Below, piece by piece: positions 9,097 to 18,520 of a stretch of DNA of 57,467 nucleotides. The position numbers and the translations under genes were made by a program. The notes below the pieces were generated by a model. It was not told the origin of the DNA and searched no databases. It was given only the letters and a program-made list of their open reading frames with translations. Source of the stretch: an uncultured Pelagibacteraceae bacterium (GTDB lineage: Bacteria; Pseudomonadota; Alphaproteobacteria; Pelagibacterales; Pelagibacteraceae); the NCBI GenBank assembly GCA_902572605.1, contig CACGGD010000005.1:1-57467 (forward strand), read 5' to 3'. Each line of letters starts with the position of its first letter. Positions within the stretch are counted from its first letter, which is position 1.

Positions 9097-10211
9097 AAGA
9101 TATATTTTGGTGTAAAAATTGTGTTACCATGTCGACACGACCTAGAATAACTTTTGATAATCGGGGTTTTTGCAGTGCTTGCCAATGGAGTGAAGAAAAG
9201 AAAAAAATTGATTGGCAAAAAAGACAAAATAAACTTGAAACACTTTTAAAAGAACATAGATCAAATGGTTCAAAGTACGATTGCATAACAACAGTTAGTG
9301 GAGGCAAAGATGGATCTTACGTAAGCTATAATATTAAACATAAACATAAGATGAATCCTCTTGCAGTTACTTTTAGACCAATTATGGAAACTGAAATTGG
9401 CAAGAAAAATTTACATTCTTTTATTGATAGCGGCTATGATCATATTCATGTCACTCCTGACAAAGAAGCTATGAGAACCATAAATAAAATTGGATTAATT
9501 GATATGGGCTTTCCATATTATGGTTGGTTAATGGGTATTCATACAGGAGTTTTAAGAGTTGCTTTACAAATGAATATTCCTTTAGTTTTTTACTCGGAAG
9601 ACGGAGAGGTGGAGTATGGAGGAGACGCAAAATTTAAAGATCAAGGAGTGTATGATGTTGAATATCAGATTTCTAGATATATGGAAGGAGGATATCAAAA
9701 AATTATAGATAAGGCTAAAGATGAAGGAATGACCAATAGGCAACTTTATTGGTTTACCTACCCATCAAAAGAAGAATTAAAAAATTTTAATTTACAATTA
9801 ACACATTACGGTTTTTATGAAAATTGGGATCCTTATAGAAATTATGTATTAGCAAAAGAGAAATGTGGATTACAAGAAAGCCAAACTCTCAATCAAGGAA
9901 GTTATACAAATTTTGCTCAAACAGATCAAAAAATTTATGAATTACATGTTTATTTTATGTATTTAAAATTCGGATTTGGAAGAACAACTCAAGACGCAGG
10001 AATAGACGTAAGAAGAGGAGCAATGTCTAGATCTCAAGCAGTTCAATTAGTTCAAATGTACGATGATATTTATCCGGAGAAATTATTTGAGGAGTATTGT
10101 GATTACTACAAAATGAACATGAAAGATTTTCAAGAAAATATTGATAAGTGGGCAAATAAAGATTTATTTGAAAAGAAAAATAGGTGGGTGCCAAAATTCA
10201 AAATTAAATAA
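9093..10211 (+). CDS. N-acetyl sugar amidotransferase (PtmG/WbuX/PseA family)
   Basis: The 372-aa protein has an N-terminal zinc-ribbon-like pair of CxxC motifs (C7/C10 and C27/C30) and a PP-loop ATP pyrophosphatase motif SGGKDGS at 69-75. Members of this family activate the acetyl group of an N-acetyl sugar and replace its oxygen with nitrogen from glutamine, giving an acetamidino group. The two genes immediately downstream encode HisH- and HisF-like partners that supply and channel ammonia, the standard three-gene set known from WbpG/HisH2/HisF2 and WbuXYZ. Base and codon use look less extreme in A-tracts than in the neighbouring genes. Confidence 0.9.
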   Translation: MKDIFWCKNCVTMSTRPRITFDNRGFCSACQWSEEKKKIDWQKRQNKLETLLKEHRSNGSKYDCITTVSGGKDGSYVSYNIKHKHKMNPLAVTFRPIMETEIGKKNLHSFIDSGYDHIHVTPDKEAMRTINKIGLIDMGFPYYGWLMGIHTGVLRVALQMNIPLVFYSEDGEVEYGGDAKFKDQGVYDVEYQISRYMEGGYQKIIDKAKDEGMTNRQLYWFTYPSKEELKNFNLQLTHYGFYENWDPYRNYVLAKEKCGLQESQTLNQGSYTNFAQTDQKIYELHVYFMYLKFGFGRTTQDAGIDVRRGAMSRSQAVQLVQMYDDIYPEKLFEEYCDYYKMNMKDFQENIDKWANKDLFEKKNRWVPKFKIK

Positions 10212-10214
10212 GAT

Positions 10215-10853
10215 ATGACAGATTTAAAAACAAAAATTGGAATTATTAATTGTGATTTTGGAAATATTGCATCTCTTATAAATGCAATTAAACATCTAAA
10301 ATATAATTATGAAGTTCTTAAGAGACCTTCTGATCTAAAATTTATAACACATCTAATATTACCAGGCGTTGGATCATTTAATAAGTCAGCAAAAAGAATT
10401 AGAGAAACTGGATGGTCTGACGCAATTATTGATCACACTGCTAAGAAAAAGCCTTTTATGGGAATATGTTTAGGTATGCAACTAATGTTTGAAACGGGTT
10501 CAGAAAATGGAGAAGAGTCAGGAATTGGTTTGTTCAAAGGAAGATGTGAAGAATTTTCTAATAAAAATGAAATTAAATTACCCCATATGGGTTTTAATCT
10601 AGTGAGTCATTCTAATTCTAAAATTTGGAAAGATATACCTAACAACTCACCATTTTATTTTGTGCATTCGTATCGAATAGTAAATGACAAAAAAAATTGT
10701 GATAAAGAAGAATATATTTCAAATACATATTATGGAGAAGATTTTATATCATTTATTGAAAATGATAATATTTTTGGAGCACAGTTTCATCCAGAAAAGA
10801 GCCATAAAATTGGCCTTAAACTAATAAAAAATTTCGCAGAGATAAAAAACTAA
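10215..10853 (+). CDS. HisH-like glutaminase subunit for sugar amidotransferase
   Basis: A class I glutamine amidotransferase domain of 212 aa: nucleophile C85 in GICLGMQ and the H192/E194 pair in FHPEKSH complete the triad, and the PGVGSF oxyanion segment lies at 50-55. It releases ammonia from glutamine. Although it resembles the histidine enzyme HisH, it sits between the sugar amidotransferase and a HisF-like gene with no other histidine genes around. It therefore most likely belongs to the acetamidino-forming complex. Confidence 0.88.
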   Translation: MTDLKTKIGIINCDFGNIASLINAIKHLKYNYEVLKRPSDLKFITHLILPGVGSFNKSAKRIRETGWSDAIIDHTAKKKPFMGICLGMQLMFETGSENGEESGIGLFKGRCEEFSNKNEIKLPHMGFNLVSHSNSKIWKDIPNNSPFYFVHSYRIVNDKKNCDKEEYISNTYYGEDFISFIENDNIFGAQFHPEKSHKIGLKLIKNFAEIKN

Positions 10854-11638
10854 TGATTTACAAAAGAATAATTTATGCCCTTTTATATAGTCGTGGAGAA
10901 TTTCATTTGAGTAGAAATTTTAGACTGCAAAAAGTAGGAGATGTAAAATGGTTAAAAAATAATTTTGGATTTGGAGAAACTTGTGATTTTATTGATGAAT
11001 TAGTAATTATCAATGTTACTCCAAATCCAAGCGAAGCTGATTTTAATAATTTTTTTAAAGATATAAATGAATTAAGAGAAAAAATATTCTTGCCAATTAC
11101 TATTGGTGGTGGAATTAGAAAATTAGATCATGTTAGAAAATGTTTTGAAAATGGAGCAGATAAAATATTGGTAAATTTTCTAGCTCATAAAAATAAATTG
11201 GTTTGTGAGCAAATAGCAACAATATTTGGAGAGCAAGCTATATCAATTATGGTTGATTACAAAAAAGATGAAAAAAATTTGAGTTCCTATATTAATAGTG
11301 GAAAAGTCTTTTCTAAGACATTAAAAGAATTTATTGACTCTATGGAAAATTTAAAATTTGGGGAACTAATTTTAAATTCAATAGATCAAGATGGAACGGC
11401 TGCGGGACTGGATTTAGATTGTTTAGATTTAATTCCAAAAAAATTTAAAAATCCCATTTTAGTTATGGGTGGTGCAGGAAAACCAGAGCATTTTATTGAT
11501 GCATTGAGTCATGAAAAAATCTCTGGGGTTATAACTGCAAATCTTTTCAATTTTTTAGGAAAAGGATTGCAAGAAGCAAGAAATTTTTCAATTAAAAAAA
11601 ATATAAGACTAATAAAATTTGAAGGGGTAAATATATAA
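10853..11638 (+). CDS. HisF-like subunit of the acetamidino-sugar complex
   Basis: The 261-aa TIM barrel of the HisF family keeps PITIGGGIRKLDHVRKCFENGADKILVN and ILVMGGAGKPEHF phosphate-binding loops. The first strand reads IIYALLYSRGEF where true HisF has the catalytic aspartate of its DV segment; that residue seems replaced, while MVDYK keeps the second aspartate. This fits the WbuZ-type branch that only channels ammonia to the sugar amidotransferase. Its ATG overlaps the hisH-like stop as TAATG, so the two are translated together. Confidence 0.85.
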   Translation: MIYKRIIYALLYSRGEFHLSRNFRLQKVGDVKWLKNNFGFGETCDFIDELVIINVTPNPSEADFNNFFKDINELREKIFLPITIGGGIRKLDHVRKCFENGADKILVNFLAHKNKLVCEQIATIFGEQAISIMVDYKKDEKNLSSYINSGKVFSKTLKEFIDSMENLKFGELILNSIDQDGTAAGLDLDCLDLIPKKFKNPILVMGGAGKPEHFIDALSHEKISGVITANLFNFLGKGLQEARNFSIKKNIRLIKFEGVNI

Positions 11639-12718
11639 ATGCCAAATTTAAAAAAATTTTTGATTAATAAAGATAGAAAAATTAAAGATGCTCTTAAACT
11701 AATTGACAAAAACGGAGAAAAGACTTGTTTAGTTTACGATAAAAATAAAAAACTTTTTGGCTCTTTAACAGATGGAGATATTAGAAGAAAGATCTTAAGA
11801 AAAGGTAAAAGTATAAATGAAAGAATATATAAATTTTGTAATCGCAAAACTATATTCATAAAGGAAGGTAAAATTAATAAAAAAAAAATTAAACAGATTT
11901 TTTTAAGCAAAAAGATTGAAATACTTCCTCTTATAAATAGAAATGAAAGAATAACAAAAATAATATTAAAATCCGATATTTTTAAGAGAGTTCAAAGAAA
12001 AAAATTTAATAAAAGTATTTTATCTAAAATTAAAGTAGTTGTGATGGCTGGCGGAAAAGGTCAAAGGCTAGATCCTATTACAAGAATATTTCCAAAGCCT
12101 CTAGTTCCGATTAAAGATAAAACTGCAATAGAAAATATTATTGATAGTTTTTTTAAATTTGGAGTTAGAAAATTTTTCTTTGTAGTGAATTATAAAGCAG
12201 ACTTAATCAAGGCATATTTTAAAAACAAAAATTTTATGGGTAAAAAAATAGTATACATAAATGAGTCTAAGCCTCTTGGCACTGCTGGAGGTTTAGAAAA
12301 ACTTCGAGGAAAAATCAAAGGAAATTTTGTTGTTACAAATTGTGATGTTATTTTTGACTTTAATTTTAATGAACTTATAAAAACACACGTAAATAAAAAA
12401 AATGACTTAACTCTTGTTACTTCTAATCAGACTTCCATTCTACCTTATGGTGTTTGTAAAATTAATTCCCAAAATGAATTAATAAAAATACATGAAAAAC
12501 CAAAATATAAACATTTAATTACAACTGGTCTGTATATACTTAATTCTTCAATATTAAAATTAATACCTAAAAATAAGCTTTTAGACATGAATCAACTTAT
12601 TGAAATTTCAAAAATAAATAAAAAGAAAATTGGTATTTTTAAGATCAAACAAAAAAACTGGCAGGATATAGGCCAGCTACAAGAATATAAAAAGAAAGTA
12701 AATTTATTAAGTGTATAA
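11639..12718 (+). CDS. ptmE: Nucleotidyltransferase with N-terminal CBS pair (PtmE-like)
   Basis: Residues about 1-120 form a two-CBS-domain unit (LFGSLTDGDIRRKIL, IEILPLINRNERITKIILKSDI). Residues about 130-355 form a sugar nucleotidyltransferase with VVMAGGKGQRLDPITRIFPKPLVPI and the metal site VTNCDVIFD. The same fusion in Campylobacter PtmE makes GDP-glucosamine for legionaminic acid synthesis. The CBS pair probably senses a nucleotide. Its place between the amidotransferase set and the PtmF-like dehydrogenase supports the match. The exact NTP used cannot be read from sequence. Confidence 0.82.
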   Translation: MPNLKKFLINKDRKIKDALKLIDKNGEKTCLVYDKNKKLFGSLTDGDIRRKILRKGKSINERIYKFCNRKTIFIKEGKINKKKIKQIFLSKKIEILPLINRNERITKIILKSDIFKRVQRKKFNKSILSKIKVVVMAGGKGQRLDPITRIFPKPLVPIKDKTAIENIIDSFFKFGVRKFFFVVNYKADLIKAYFKNKNFMGKKIVYINESKPLGTAGGLEKLRGKIKGNFVVTNCDVIFDFNFNELIKTHVNKKNDLTLVTSNQTSILPYGVCKINSQNELIKIHEKPKYKHLITTGLYILNSSILKLIPKNKLLDMNQLIEISKINKKKIGIFKIKQKNWQDIGQLQEYKKKVNLLSV

Positions 12719-13610
12719 AAAAATTTTAATTATTGGACAAGGTTCAGCAGGTCAAAATCACTTTGGCGCATTAAAATCTATTAATAAAAAAGCTCAAATA
12801 ATTTTGACATCTTCAAGAAATTTTATCAAAACTTTTAAAAATAAAAATTACGAAAAATTAAGAAAATTAAATCCGGATTTATTTGTAGTTTGTTCTCCAG
12901 CGACTACTCATTTCAAATTTATTAAACTAATAGAGAGTCATTTTATAAAAAAAAATATTTTAATAGAAAAGCCTCTTTTTAGCAAAAGAGAAAAAACTCT
13001 TAAAAATTTAAAAAACAATTATTATGTAGGCTATAACTTAAGATTTCATCCAATTTTACAATTTTTAAAAGATTACATAAAAGGAAAAAAGTTTTTTTTC
13101 ATTCGAGTAATTTGTTCTTCTTTTCTTCCTAAATGGAGAAGTAAAAAAAACTATTCTAATACTGTAAGTGCTAATAAAAGATTTGGTGGTGGGGTAAAAC
13201 TAGAATTAAGCCATGAAATGGATTATTTGAGATGGATTTTTGGTAAAATTAAAATTATTAACTCATTCAATAAAAAAATATCAAATTTAAAAATTAATGT
13301 GGATGATGTTCTTTGTCTTCACGGAATAATAAAGAATAAAATATTTTTGAACTTAGATTTAAATTTTTTTTCAAGAATTGATATTAGAAAAATATTTATT
13401 GATGGAAATGACTTTAGCTTAGAAGCAGATCTTCTTTCAAATAAAATCAAGATAATCGAGAAAAACAAAAGAAAGATAATTATTAAAAGATTCAACTTAA
13501 AACAAACTTACATAAATGAACATCTAGATATATTAAAAAAAAGAAAATTTATTTGTACTTTCAAAGAAGCTTTGGAAAATCAAAAAATATTGGAGGCAAT
13601 CAAATCTTAA
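12711..13610 (+). CDS. ptmF: Gfo/Idh/MocA oxidoreductase (PtmF-like)
   Basis: The protein of 299 aa starts at GTG, overlapping ptmE by 8 bases. It has a dinucleotide-binding GQGSAGQNH motif, an EKPLF catalytic-lysine segment and GYNLRFHP, the classic Gfo/Idh/MocA pattern. The second half forms the sheet domain with an ELSHEMDYLRWIFG segment that would place the active-site histidine. The family oxidises or reduces sugar hydroxyls with NAD(P). The name PtmF is by analogy with the ptm locus order, not a proven reaction. Confidence 0.78.
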   Translation: MYKKILIIGQGSAGQNHFGALKSINKKAQIILTSSRNFIKTFKNKNYEKLRKLNPDLFVVCSPATTHFKFIKLIESHFIKKNILIEKPLFSKREKTLKNLKNNYYVGYNLRFHPILQFLKDYIKGKKFFFIRVICSSFLPKWRSKKNYSNTVSANKRFGGGVKLELSHEMDYLRWIFGKIKIINSFNKKISNLKINVDDVLCLHGIIKNKIFLNLDLNFFSRIDIRKIFIDGNDFSLEADLLSNKIKIIEKNKRKIIIKRFNLKQTYINEHLDILKKRKFICTFKEALENQKILEAIKS

Positions 13611-13611
13611 A

Positions 13612-14298
13612 ATGAATATACTTTGTACCATATGCGCTCGAAAAGGATCTAAGGAAATAAAAAATAAAAATATTAAAAATTTATTTGGAAAACCACTGAT
13701 TTTGCACACATTAGATTTAGCAAAAAAAATAAAAGTTTTTAATAAAATAGCAGTATCATCAGACTCTAAAAAAATTCTAAATATTTGCAAAAAAAAAAGT
13801 GATATATTAATTCATAGACCGAGACATCTTTCGAATGATACGATCCCAAAAATTCAAGTAATTAAACATGCTTTAAAATACTCAGAAAAAAAATTTAAAA
13901 CAAAGTATGATGCGATATTTGATCTAGATGTTACTTCACCTCTGAGATTAAAAAGTGATGTATATAAAGCTTTTAAAATTTTTAAAAGAAAAAAGGCTGA
14001 TAATTTAATTTCTGTAAATCCATCGCATAAAAATCCTTATTTCAATATGGTAGAAAAAAAGAATGGAAAATTAAAATTAGTTAAAGAAAATAAGAAAAAA
14101 TATTACTCAAGACAAAAAGCTCCCTCTGTGTTTGAAGTTAACGCCTCTATATATATTTGGAAAAGAAAAGCTTTATTTAAAAGTAAAACTATAATTAATA
14201 ATAATACTGTTATGTTTATAATGCCAAAATTAAGATCAATAGACATAGATAGTGATTATGATTTTAAACTGATAAAAGCTTTAAGAGGTATCAAATGA
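13612..14298 (+). CDS. legF: CMP-nonulosonate cytidylyltransferase (NeuA/LegF/PtmB family)
   Basis: The N-terminus NILCTICARKGSKEIKNKNIK is the CTP-binding signature of CMP-sialate synthetases, and FDLDVTSPLR supplies the metal-binding aspartates near residue 105. At 228 aa it is the compact form without the C-terminal phosphatase-like domain. It charges the nine-carbon acid with CMP, making the donor for glycosyltransferases. It follows the PtmF-like gene by one base and overlaps the SDR gene by ATGA. Confidence 0.87.
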   Translation: MNILCTICARKGSKEIKNKNIKNLFGKPLILHTLDLAKKIKVFNKIAVSSDSKKILNICKKKSDILIHRPRHLSNDTIPKIQVIKHALKYSEKKFKTKYDAIFDLDVTSPLRLKSDVYKAFKIFKRKKADNLISVNPSHKNPYFNMVEKKNGKLKLVKENKKKYYSRQKAPSVFEVNASIYIWKRKALFKSKTIINNNTVMFIMPKLRSIDIDSDYDFKLIKALRGIK

Positions 14299-15083
14299 CA
14301 TATCTGAAAAAATTTAGATTGAATAATAAAAAAGCTTACATATTAGGAGGATCTGGCACTATTGGATTTGAGATATGTAATGCTTTAAATGACTTTGGAG
14401 CAAAAGTGATAAATTTAGATAAAAAGTTTAATTCTAAATTGAAAAAAAATATTAAACAAATTAAATTCGATTTCAGTAATTTGAGTAAAATTGAAAAAAA
14501 ATTAAATCAAATTTTTAAAAAAGAAGGTTTGCCAGATATTTTTGTTAATTGCTCCTATGCCTTTACAAAAGATTGGCAAAGAAGTTCATTTAAAGAAGTA
14601 AATATTAATTCGATTAAAAAAAATGTCGACTTACAATTAAGCTCCAATATTTGGATCTCAAAAATTGTAGCTGAAAAAATGAGAAAAAATAGTATCAAAG
14701 GAAATATTATATTACTAAGTTCTATATATGGAGTTGTAGCTCAAGACTCTGAGGTTTACAAAAACACAAAAATAAAAGTAAATTCGATTTATTCTGCGGT
14801 GAAAGGAGCCTTAATAAACCATACTAAACAATTAGCGTCATACTACGGACAATTCTCAATACGAGTCAATATAATTAGTCCAGGAGGTATCAAAGGTAAA
14901 ATTGCAGGGAAAAGAAATAAACATAGCTCAAAATTTATAAAAAATTATTCAAAAAAAACTGCTTTAAAACGTATGGCTCTTCCAAGTGATATTGCGCCAG
15001 CTGTAATTTATTTAGTATCTGATGCAGGATCGTATGTTACTGGGTTCAATTTAATTATTGATGGTGGTTGGACTATTACTTAA
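14295..15083 (+). CDS. ptmA: Short-chain dehydrogenase (PtmA-like)
   Basis: A classical SDR of 262 aa: cofactor loop LGGSGTIGFEIC, serine in LLSSIYGVV, catalytic YSAVK and NIISPGGIKG downstream, ending in the family-typical IIDGGWTIT. In ptm loci an SDR of this kind accompanies PtmB and PtmF and acts on the amino-sugar route. The exact substrate is unproven. A related SDR lies at 19465, but that copy belongs to the radical SAM group. Confidence 0.78.
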   Translation: MTYLKKFRLNNKKAYILGGSGTIGFEICNALNDFGAKVINLDKKFNSKLKKNIKQIKFDFSNLSKIEKKLNQIFKKEGLPDIFVNCSYAFTKDWQRSSFKEVNINSIKKNVDLQLSSNIWISKIVAEKMRKNSIKGNIILLSSIYGVVAQDSEVYKNTKIKVNSIYSAVKGALINHTKQLASYYGQFSIRVNIISPGGIKGKIAGKRNKHSSKFIKNYSKKTALKRMALPSDIAPAVIYLVSDAGSYVTGFNLIIDGGWTIT

Positions 15084-15087
15084 TTTT

Positions 15088-16281
15088 ATGACAGAAAAAT
15101 TAATTCTTTTACTAATGCCAATTAAGTGTAGAAAGATTGATATAAATCGATATGACATAAAAGAATATGAAAAAATTTTTAATTATAAAGTTGAAATACA
15201 TGAATTAATTAATTTCTTGCATCCTGGTTTTGAAAAGTCTTTCATGAATAATGTTAAAGATAAAAGACTTAAGTCATTTTATAATTTCGAAAAATGGAAG
15301 GAATATTATTTAAAACTTAAGATAAAATATGGAAAAAATATTCTGATCATCAAAAATATAAGTAATAATAATTTAATCTCTTTAAAATTAAATTTATTTT
15401 TAAAAAAAAATAATGCTAAAATTATAGAATATTCTACAAATCAGTTTCCAATAAACCAAGAGAAAAAAAAATTTCTTAATTTAATTGAAAATTTGGTTCA
15501 TAGTTTATTTTTTAATCCTCGAAAAATAGTACTTTATTTTCTGCAAAATTTTTTAATTTTTATTGGTAAACTTTTAAACTTATTTCCGACTTACTTGATT
15601 AAAACAGGCAGCAAAAGTTTTGCGAATATTAAGACTCAAAAAAATATAAAGATCATAAATGGAAATAGTTTTGATTATAACATGTATTTAAAATCAAAAA
15701 TTAAAAAAACAATTAATAAAAATTATGGATTATTCTTAGAAGCACCAACACCACTTTTTTCAGGAGATATTTATATTGATGGAGAAAAATCAAATGCTAG
15801 GGGAACACCAGAAAAATGGTTTCCTTCGCTAGATAAATTTTTTACTAAAATTGAAAAGTTAAAAAAGATAAAGATTATGATTGTACCTCATCCAAAAATA
15901 AAACATAAAAAAAATAATCCAAACTATTATTTTGGTAGAAAAATTGTTTCAGAAAGTTTAGCTAATTTAGCTAAAAATTCTTCAGTCATAATTTCTAGGG
16001 ATAGCGCAGGATTTTCTTATGCTGCAATACATAATAAACCTGCAATTTTCATATATACGAATGAACTTTTAAATAAAAAAAATTTTTTTTTAAGCAACCA
16101 GAGATTTTTTGCTTCAGAGTTAGGCCTAAACCCTATAAATATTGATAATTATCTTAATGATAAAAATTTAGAGCAGCTGTTTAAATTTGATAAAAAAAAA
16201 TATCACTTATATGTAAAACAATATTTGACTAGTAGAAATGATAAAAAAAGTAACTGTGAACTTATTGGTAAATTAATTTAA
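15088..16281 (+). CDS. Putative GT-B-like glycosyltransferase, possibly nonulosonate transferase
   Basis: No firm family match. An upstream in-frame ATG at 15058 would overlap the previous gene by 26 bases; the ATG at 15088 just after its stop is preferred, giving 397 aa. The C-terminal half carries MIVPHPKI and, about 40 residues later, SVIISRDSAGFSYAAIHNKPAIFIY. This HP-then-serine pattern recalls nucleotide-sugar-binding halves of polysialyltransferase and CDP-glycerol transferase relatives. Lying beside CMP-sugar synthesis genes, transfer of the nonulosonic acid is an attractive guess. The N-terminal half is unlike anything I know. Confidence 0.7.
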   Translation: MTEKLILLLMPIKCRKIDINRYDIKEYEKIFNYKVEIHELINFLHPGFEKSFMNNVKDKRLKSFYNFEKWKEYYLKLKIKYGKNILIIKNISNNNLISLKLNLFLKKNNAKIIEYSTNQFPINQEKKKFLNLIENLVHSLFFNPRKIVLYFLQNFLIFIGKLLNLFPTYLIKTGSKSFANIKTQKNIKIINGNSFDYNMYLKSKIKKTINKNYGLFLEAPTPLFSGDIYIDGEKSNARGTPEKWFPSLDKFFTKIEKLKKIKIMIVPHPKIKHKKNNPNYYFGRKIVSESLANLAKNSSVIISRDSAGFSYAAIHNKPAIFIYTNELLNKKNFFLSNQRFFASELGLNPINIDNYLNDKNLEQLFKFDKKKYHLYVKQYLTSRNDKKSNCELIGKLI

Positions 16282-16291
16282 ATTTTTATAT

Positions 16292-17437
16292 ATGAAACAA
16301 ATTGGCCTTCATGAACCTTTTTTTACTGGAAAAGAAAAAAAGTATTTAATTAAATGTATTGATGAAAATTGGGTTTCATCTTCTGGAAAATTTTTAAATC
16401 TTTTCCAAAGGAAATTTCAAAATATAACGAAAGGTAAGTTTTTAAGTCCAGTTTTAAATGGAACAATTGGTCTTCACATTAGCATGATACAGGCAGGCGT
16501 GAGTAAAAATGATGAAGTGATAGTTCCTACCATAACTTTTGTTGCTACTATAAATTCTATTAAATATGTTGGTGCTTCACCATTATTTATGGATGTAGAT
16601 GAATACCTAAATATTGATGAACAAAAAACCATTGAATTTATTGAAAAAAAGACAATTTTTAATAATGGCTATACTTACAATAAAATTACTGGAAATAAAA
16701 TTAAGGCTCTCGTAGTTGTGCATACCTTTGGAAATGCAGCTAGAATAGAAAAAATATTTGAAATTTGTAAAAAAAGGAAAATAAAGTTAATCGAAGATGC
16801 TGCAGAAAGTTTAGGTACAAAATATAACTCAGGAAAATTTAGAAATAAACATACGGGAACTATAGGGGATTTTGGTATTTTTTCATTTAATGGAAATAAA
16901 ATTGTTACTTCTGGTAATGGAGGTATTGTTGTCTCTAAAAATAAAAAAGATAGTCTTAAAATTAATTATCTGATTTCTCAAGCTAAAGATGATAAAATTA
17001 ATTTTATACACAATGAAGTGGGTTATAATTATAAATTATCAAATATTTCTGCTGCATTAGGACTAGCTCAGTTAGAAAAATTAAATTTATTTATTAAAAG
17101 AAAAAAGAGCATAAGAGATTATTATAAAAAAAAAATTGAAACAATTAAAGGAGTTAAAATATTAGAGTCTCCAAAATATTCACAAAACAATAACTGGTTA
17201 AATTTAGTACAGATATCAAAAAAAGAAAAAATGAAAAAAATTATTAAAAAATTAAATTCAAATGGTTTTCAGTCAAGACCTATTTGGCATCCTAATCACA
17301 TGCAACAATCATTTAAAAAAAATTATAAATATAAAATTAAAAAAGCTGAAGAATTTGTAAAAAGTATAATTTGTTTACCATCAAGTGTAAGTCTTAAAAA
17401 TAAGCAAATTGATAAAATTATAAATTTGATTAAATAA
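16292..17437 (+). CDS. legC: DegT-family aminotransferase, LegC type
   Basis: PLP-dependent sugar aminotransferase of 381 aa. Key pieces are the N-terminal EPFFTGKEKKYL...NWVSSSG, VLNGTIGLHI, EVIVPTITFVATINSI, IEDAAESLGT with the PLP aspartate, and FSFNGNKIVTSGNGG with the Schiff-base lysine. The subgroup with this start motif accompanies LegB and adds the C4 amino group to the 4-keto-6-deoxy sugar. It completes the LegB-LegC-LegG-LegI-LegF path inside one transcript. Confidence 0.87.
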   Translation: MKQIGLHEPFFTGKEKKYLIKCIDENWVSSSGKFLNLFQRKFQNITKGKFLSPVLNGTIGLHISMIQAGVSKNDEVIVPTITFVATINSIKYVGASPLFMDVDEYLNIDEQKTIEFIEKKTIFNNGYTYNKITGNKIKALVVVHTFGNAARIEKIFEICKKRKIKLIEDAAESLGTKYNSGKFRNKHTGTIGDFGIFSFNGNKIVTSGNGGIVVSKNKKDSLKINYLISQAKDDKINFIHNEVGYNYKLSNISAALGLAQLEKLNLFIKRKKSIRDYYKKKIETIKGVKILESPKYSQNNNWLNLVQISKKEKMKKIIKKLNSNGFQSRPIWHPNHMQQSFKKNYKYKIKKAEEFVKSIICLPSSVSLKNKQIDKIINLIK

Positions 17438-17438
17438 T

Positions 17439-18515
17439 ATGAAAAATAAATTTCAAAAGTTAAAATCAATAAATAAAATTAAGAGAAATAGGGGAATTTT
17501 CTCTACTAGAAAAAATAAAATTAGACTGGATGCTAATGAAAGAATTTCGAGCTTTGATAAGAGCTTTTTAAAAGTAATTAAAAAAAAAATTTCATCTTTT
17601 CATTTTGCAGCTTATCCAGAAGTGGAAAAAATTTATGATATCTTGTCAAAAAAATATAAATTACCAAGATCTCATTTTTTAATAACATCTGGATCAGACT
17701 TTGGCATAAGGCATTGTTTTGAATTATTTACGCAAAAAAATTCAAAAATTATTACATTACACCCAACTTTTGGAATGGTAGATGTTTATGGTAAAGTATT
17801 TGAGACCAATCAAATAAAAATTAAATTTGATAAAGATCTAAAACTAAATTATTCAAAATTATTAAAATCTATCAACAAAAATATTGGTATGATAATGTTG
17901 GCTAACCCAAATAGTCCGACAGGAACTATTATAGATAGTGATAAAATAATAAAGATTATAAAAAAAGCTAAAAATAACAATTGTTATGTAGTAATCGACG
18001 AAGCCTATTTTGGATTCTATAAAAAAACTTTTTTACATTTTGTTAAAAAATTCAAAAACTTAATAATTTTGAGAACTTTTTCAAAAGCATTTGGATTAGC
18101 AGGAATAAGAGCTGGTTATATTGTATCTAATAAAAAACTGATTAAAAAATTATACTCCTTTAGGCCTATGTATGAAATAAGTTCTCTTTCTTGTTTAATA
18201 ATTGAAGAAATATTTAAAAAACAAAATCTAGTAAATGATTATATATCTTCAACTACAAAAGGAAAAAAGTATCTTATAACCGAATTAAATAAAATGGGAT
18301 TTGGACATTACGAGACCTATGCAAATTTTATATTGGTAGATTTTTATAAGAAACCTTTAGTAAAAAAAATCTATAAAAATTTAAGCAAAAGAGGAATTTT
18401 AGTACGTAAAGCTCCAGAAATAGAGGCAACTCGAACTTGCTTAAGGTTTACATTAGGTCCCACTAATTATATGAAAAAACTAGCTGAAAACCTTAGAAAA
18501 TATAGTAAAAAATAG
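17439..18515 (+). CDS. Class I/II aminotransferase, histidinol-phosphate (HisC)-like
   Basis: The 358-aa protein has the HisC layout: IRLDANE at the start, HFAAYPEVEKIY, LANPNSPTGT, VVIDEAYFGF and the PLP lysine in TFSKAFGLAGIRAGY. It may be a true HisC, but no other histidine genes are near and HisC-like enzymes also act on phosphonate, cobalamin and amino-alcohol substrates. It starts 2 bases after legC and is followed by a promoter-bearing gap. It is thus the last gene of the nonulosonate transcript but adjoins the radical SAM module. Confidence 0.8.
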   Translation: MKNKFQKLKSINKIKRNRGIFSTRKNKIRLDANERISSFDKSFLKVIKKKISSFHFAAYPEVEKIYDILSKKYKLPRSHFLITSGSDFGIRHCFELFTQKNSKIITLHPTFGMVDVYGKVFETNQIKIKFDKDLKLNYSKLLKSINKNIGMIMLANPNSPTGTIIDSDKIIKIIKKAKNNNCYVVIDEAYFGFYKKTFLHFVKKFKNLIILRTFSKAFGLAGIRAGYIVSNKKLIKKLYSFRPMYEISSLSCLIIEEIFKKQNLVNDYISSTTKGKKYLITELNKMGFGHYETYANFILVDFYKKPLVKKIYKNLSKRGILVRKAPEIEATRTCLRFTLGPTNYMKKLAENLRKYSKK

Positions 18516-18520
18516 GTTTT

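Noticed and set aside
15058-15087. Upstream in-frame ATG for the putative transferase at 15088
   Set aside because: It would overlap the preceding SDR gene by 26 bases; the ATG just after that gene's stop fits the local spacing better.
17439-18515. Histidine biosynthesis operon, from HisC-like, HisH-like and HisF-like genes
   Set aside because: The HisH/HisF pair directly follows the sugar amidotransferase, the HisF-like protein seems to lack the first catalytic aspartate, and no other his genes are nearby.
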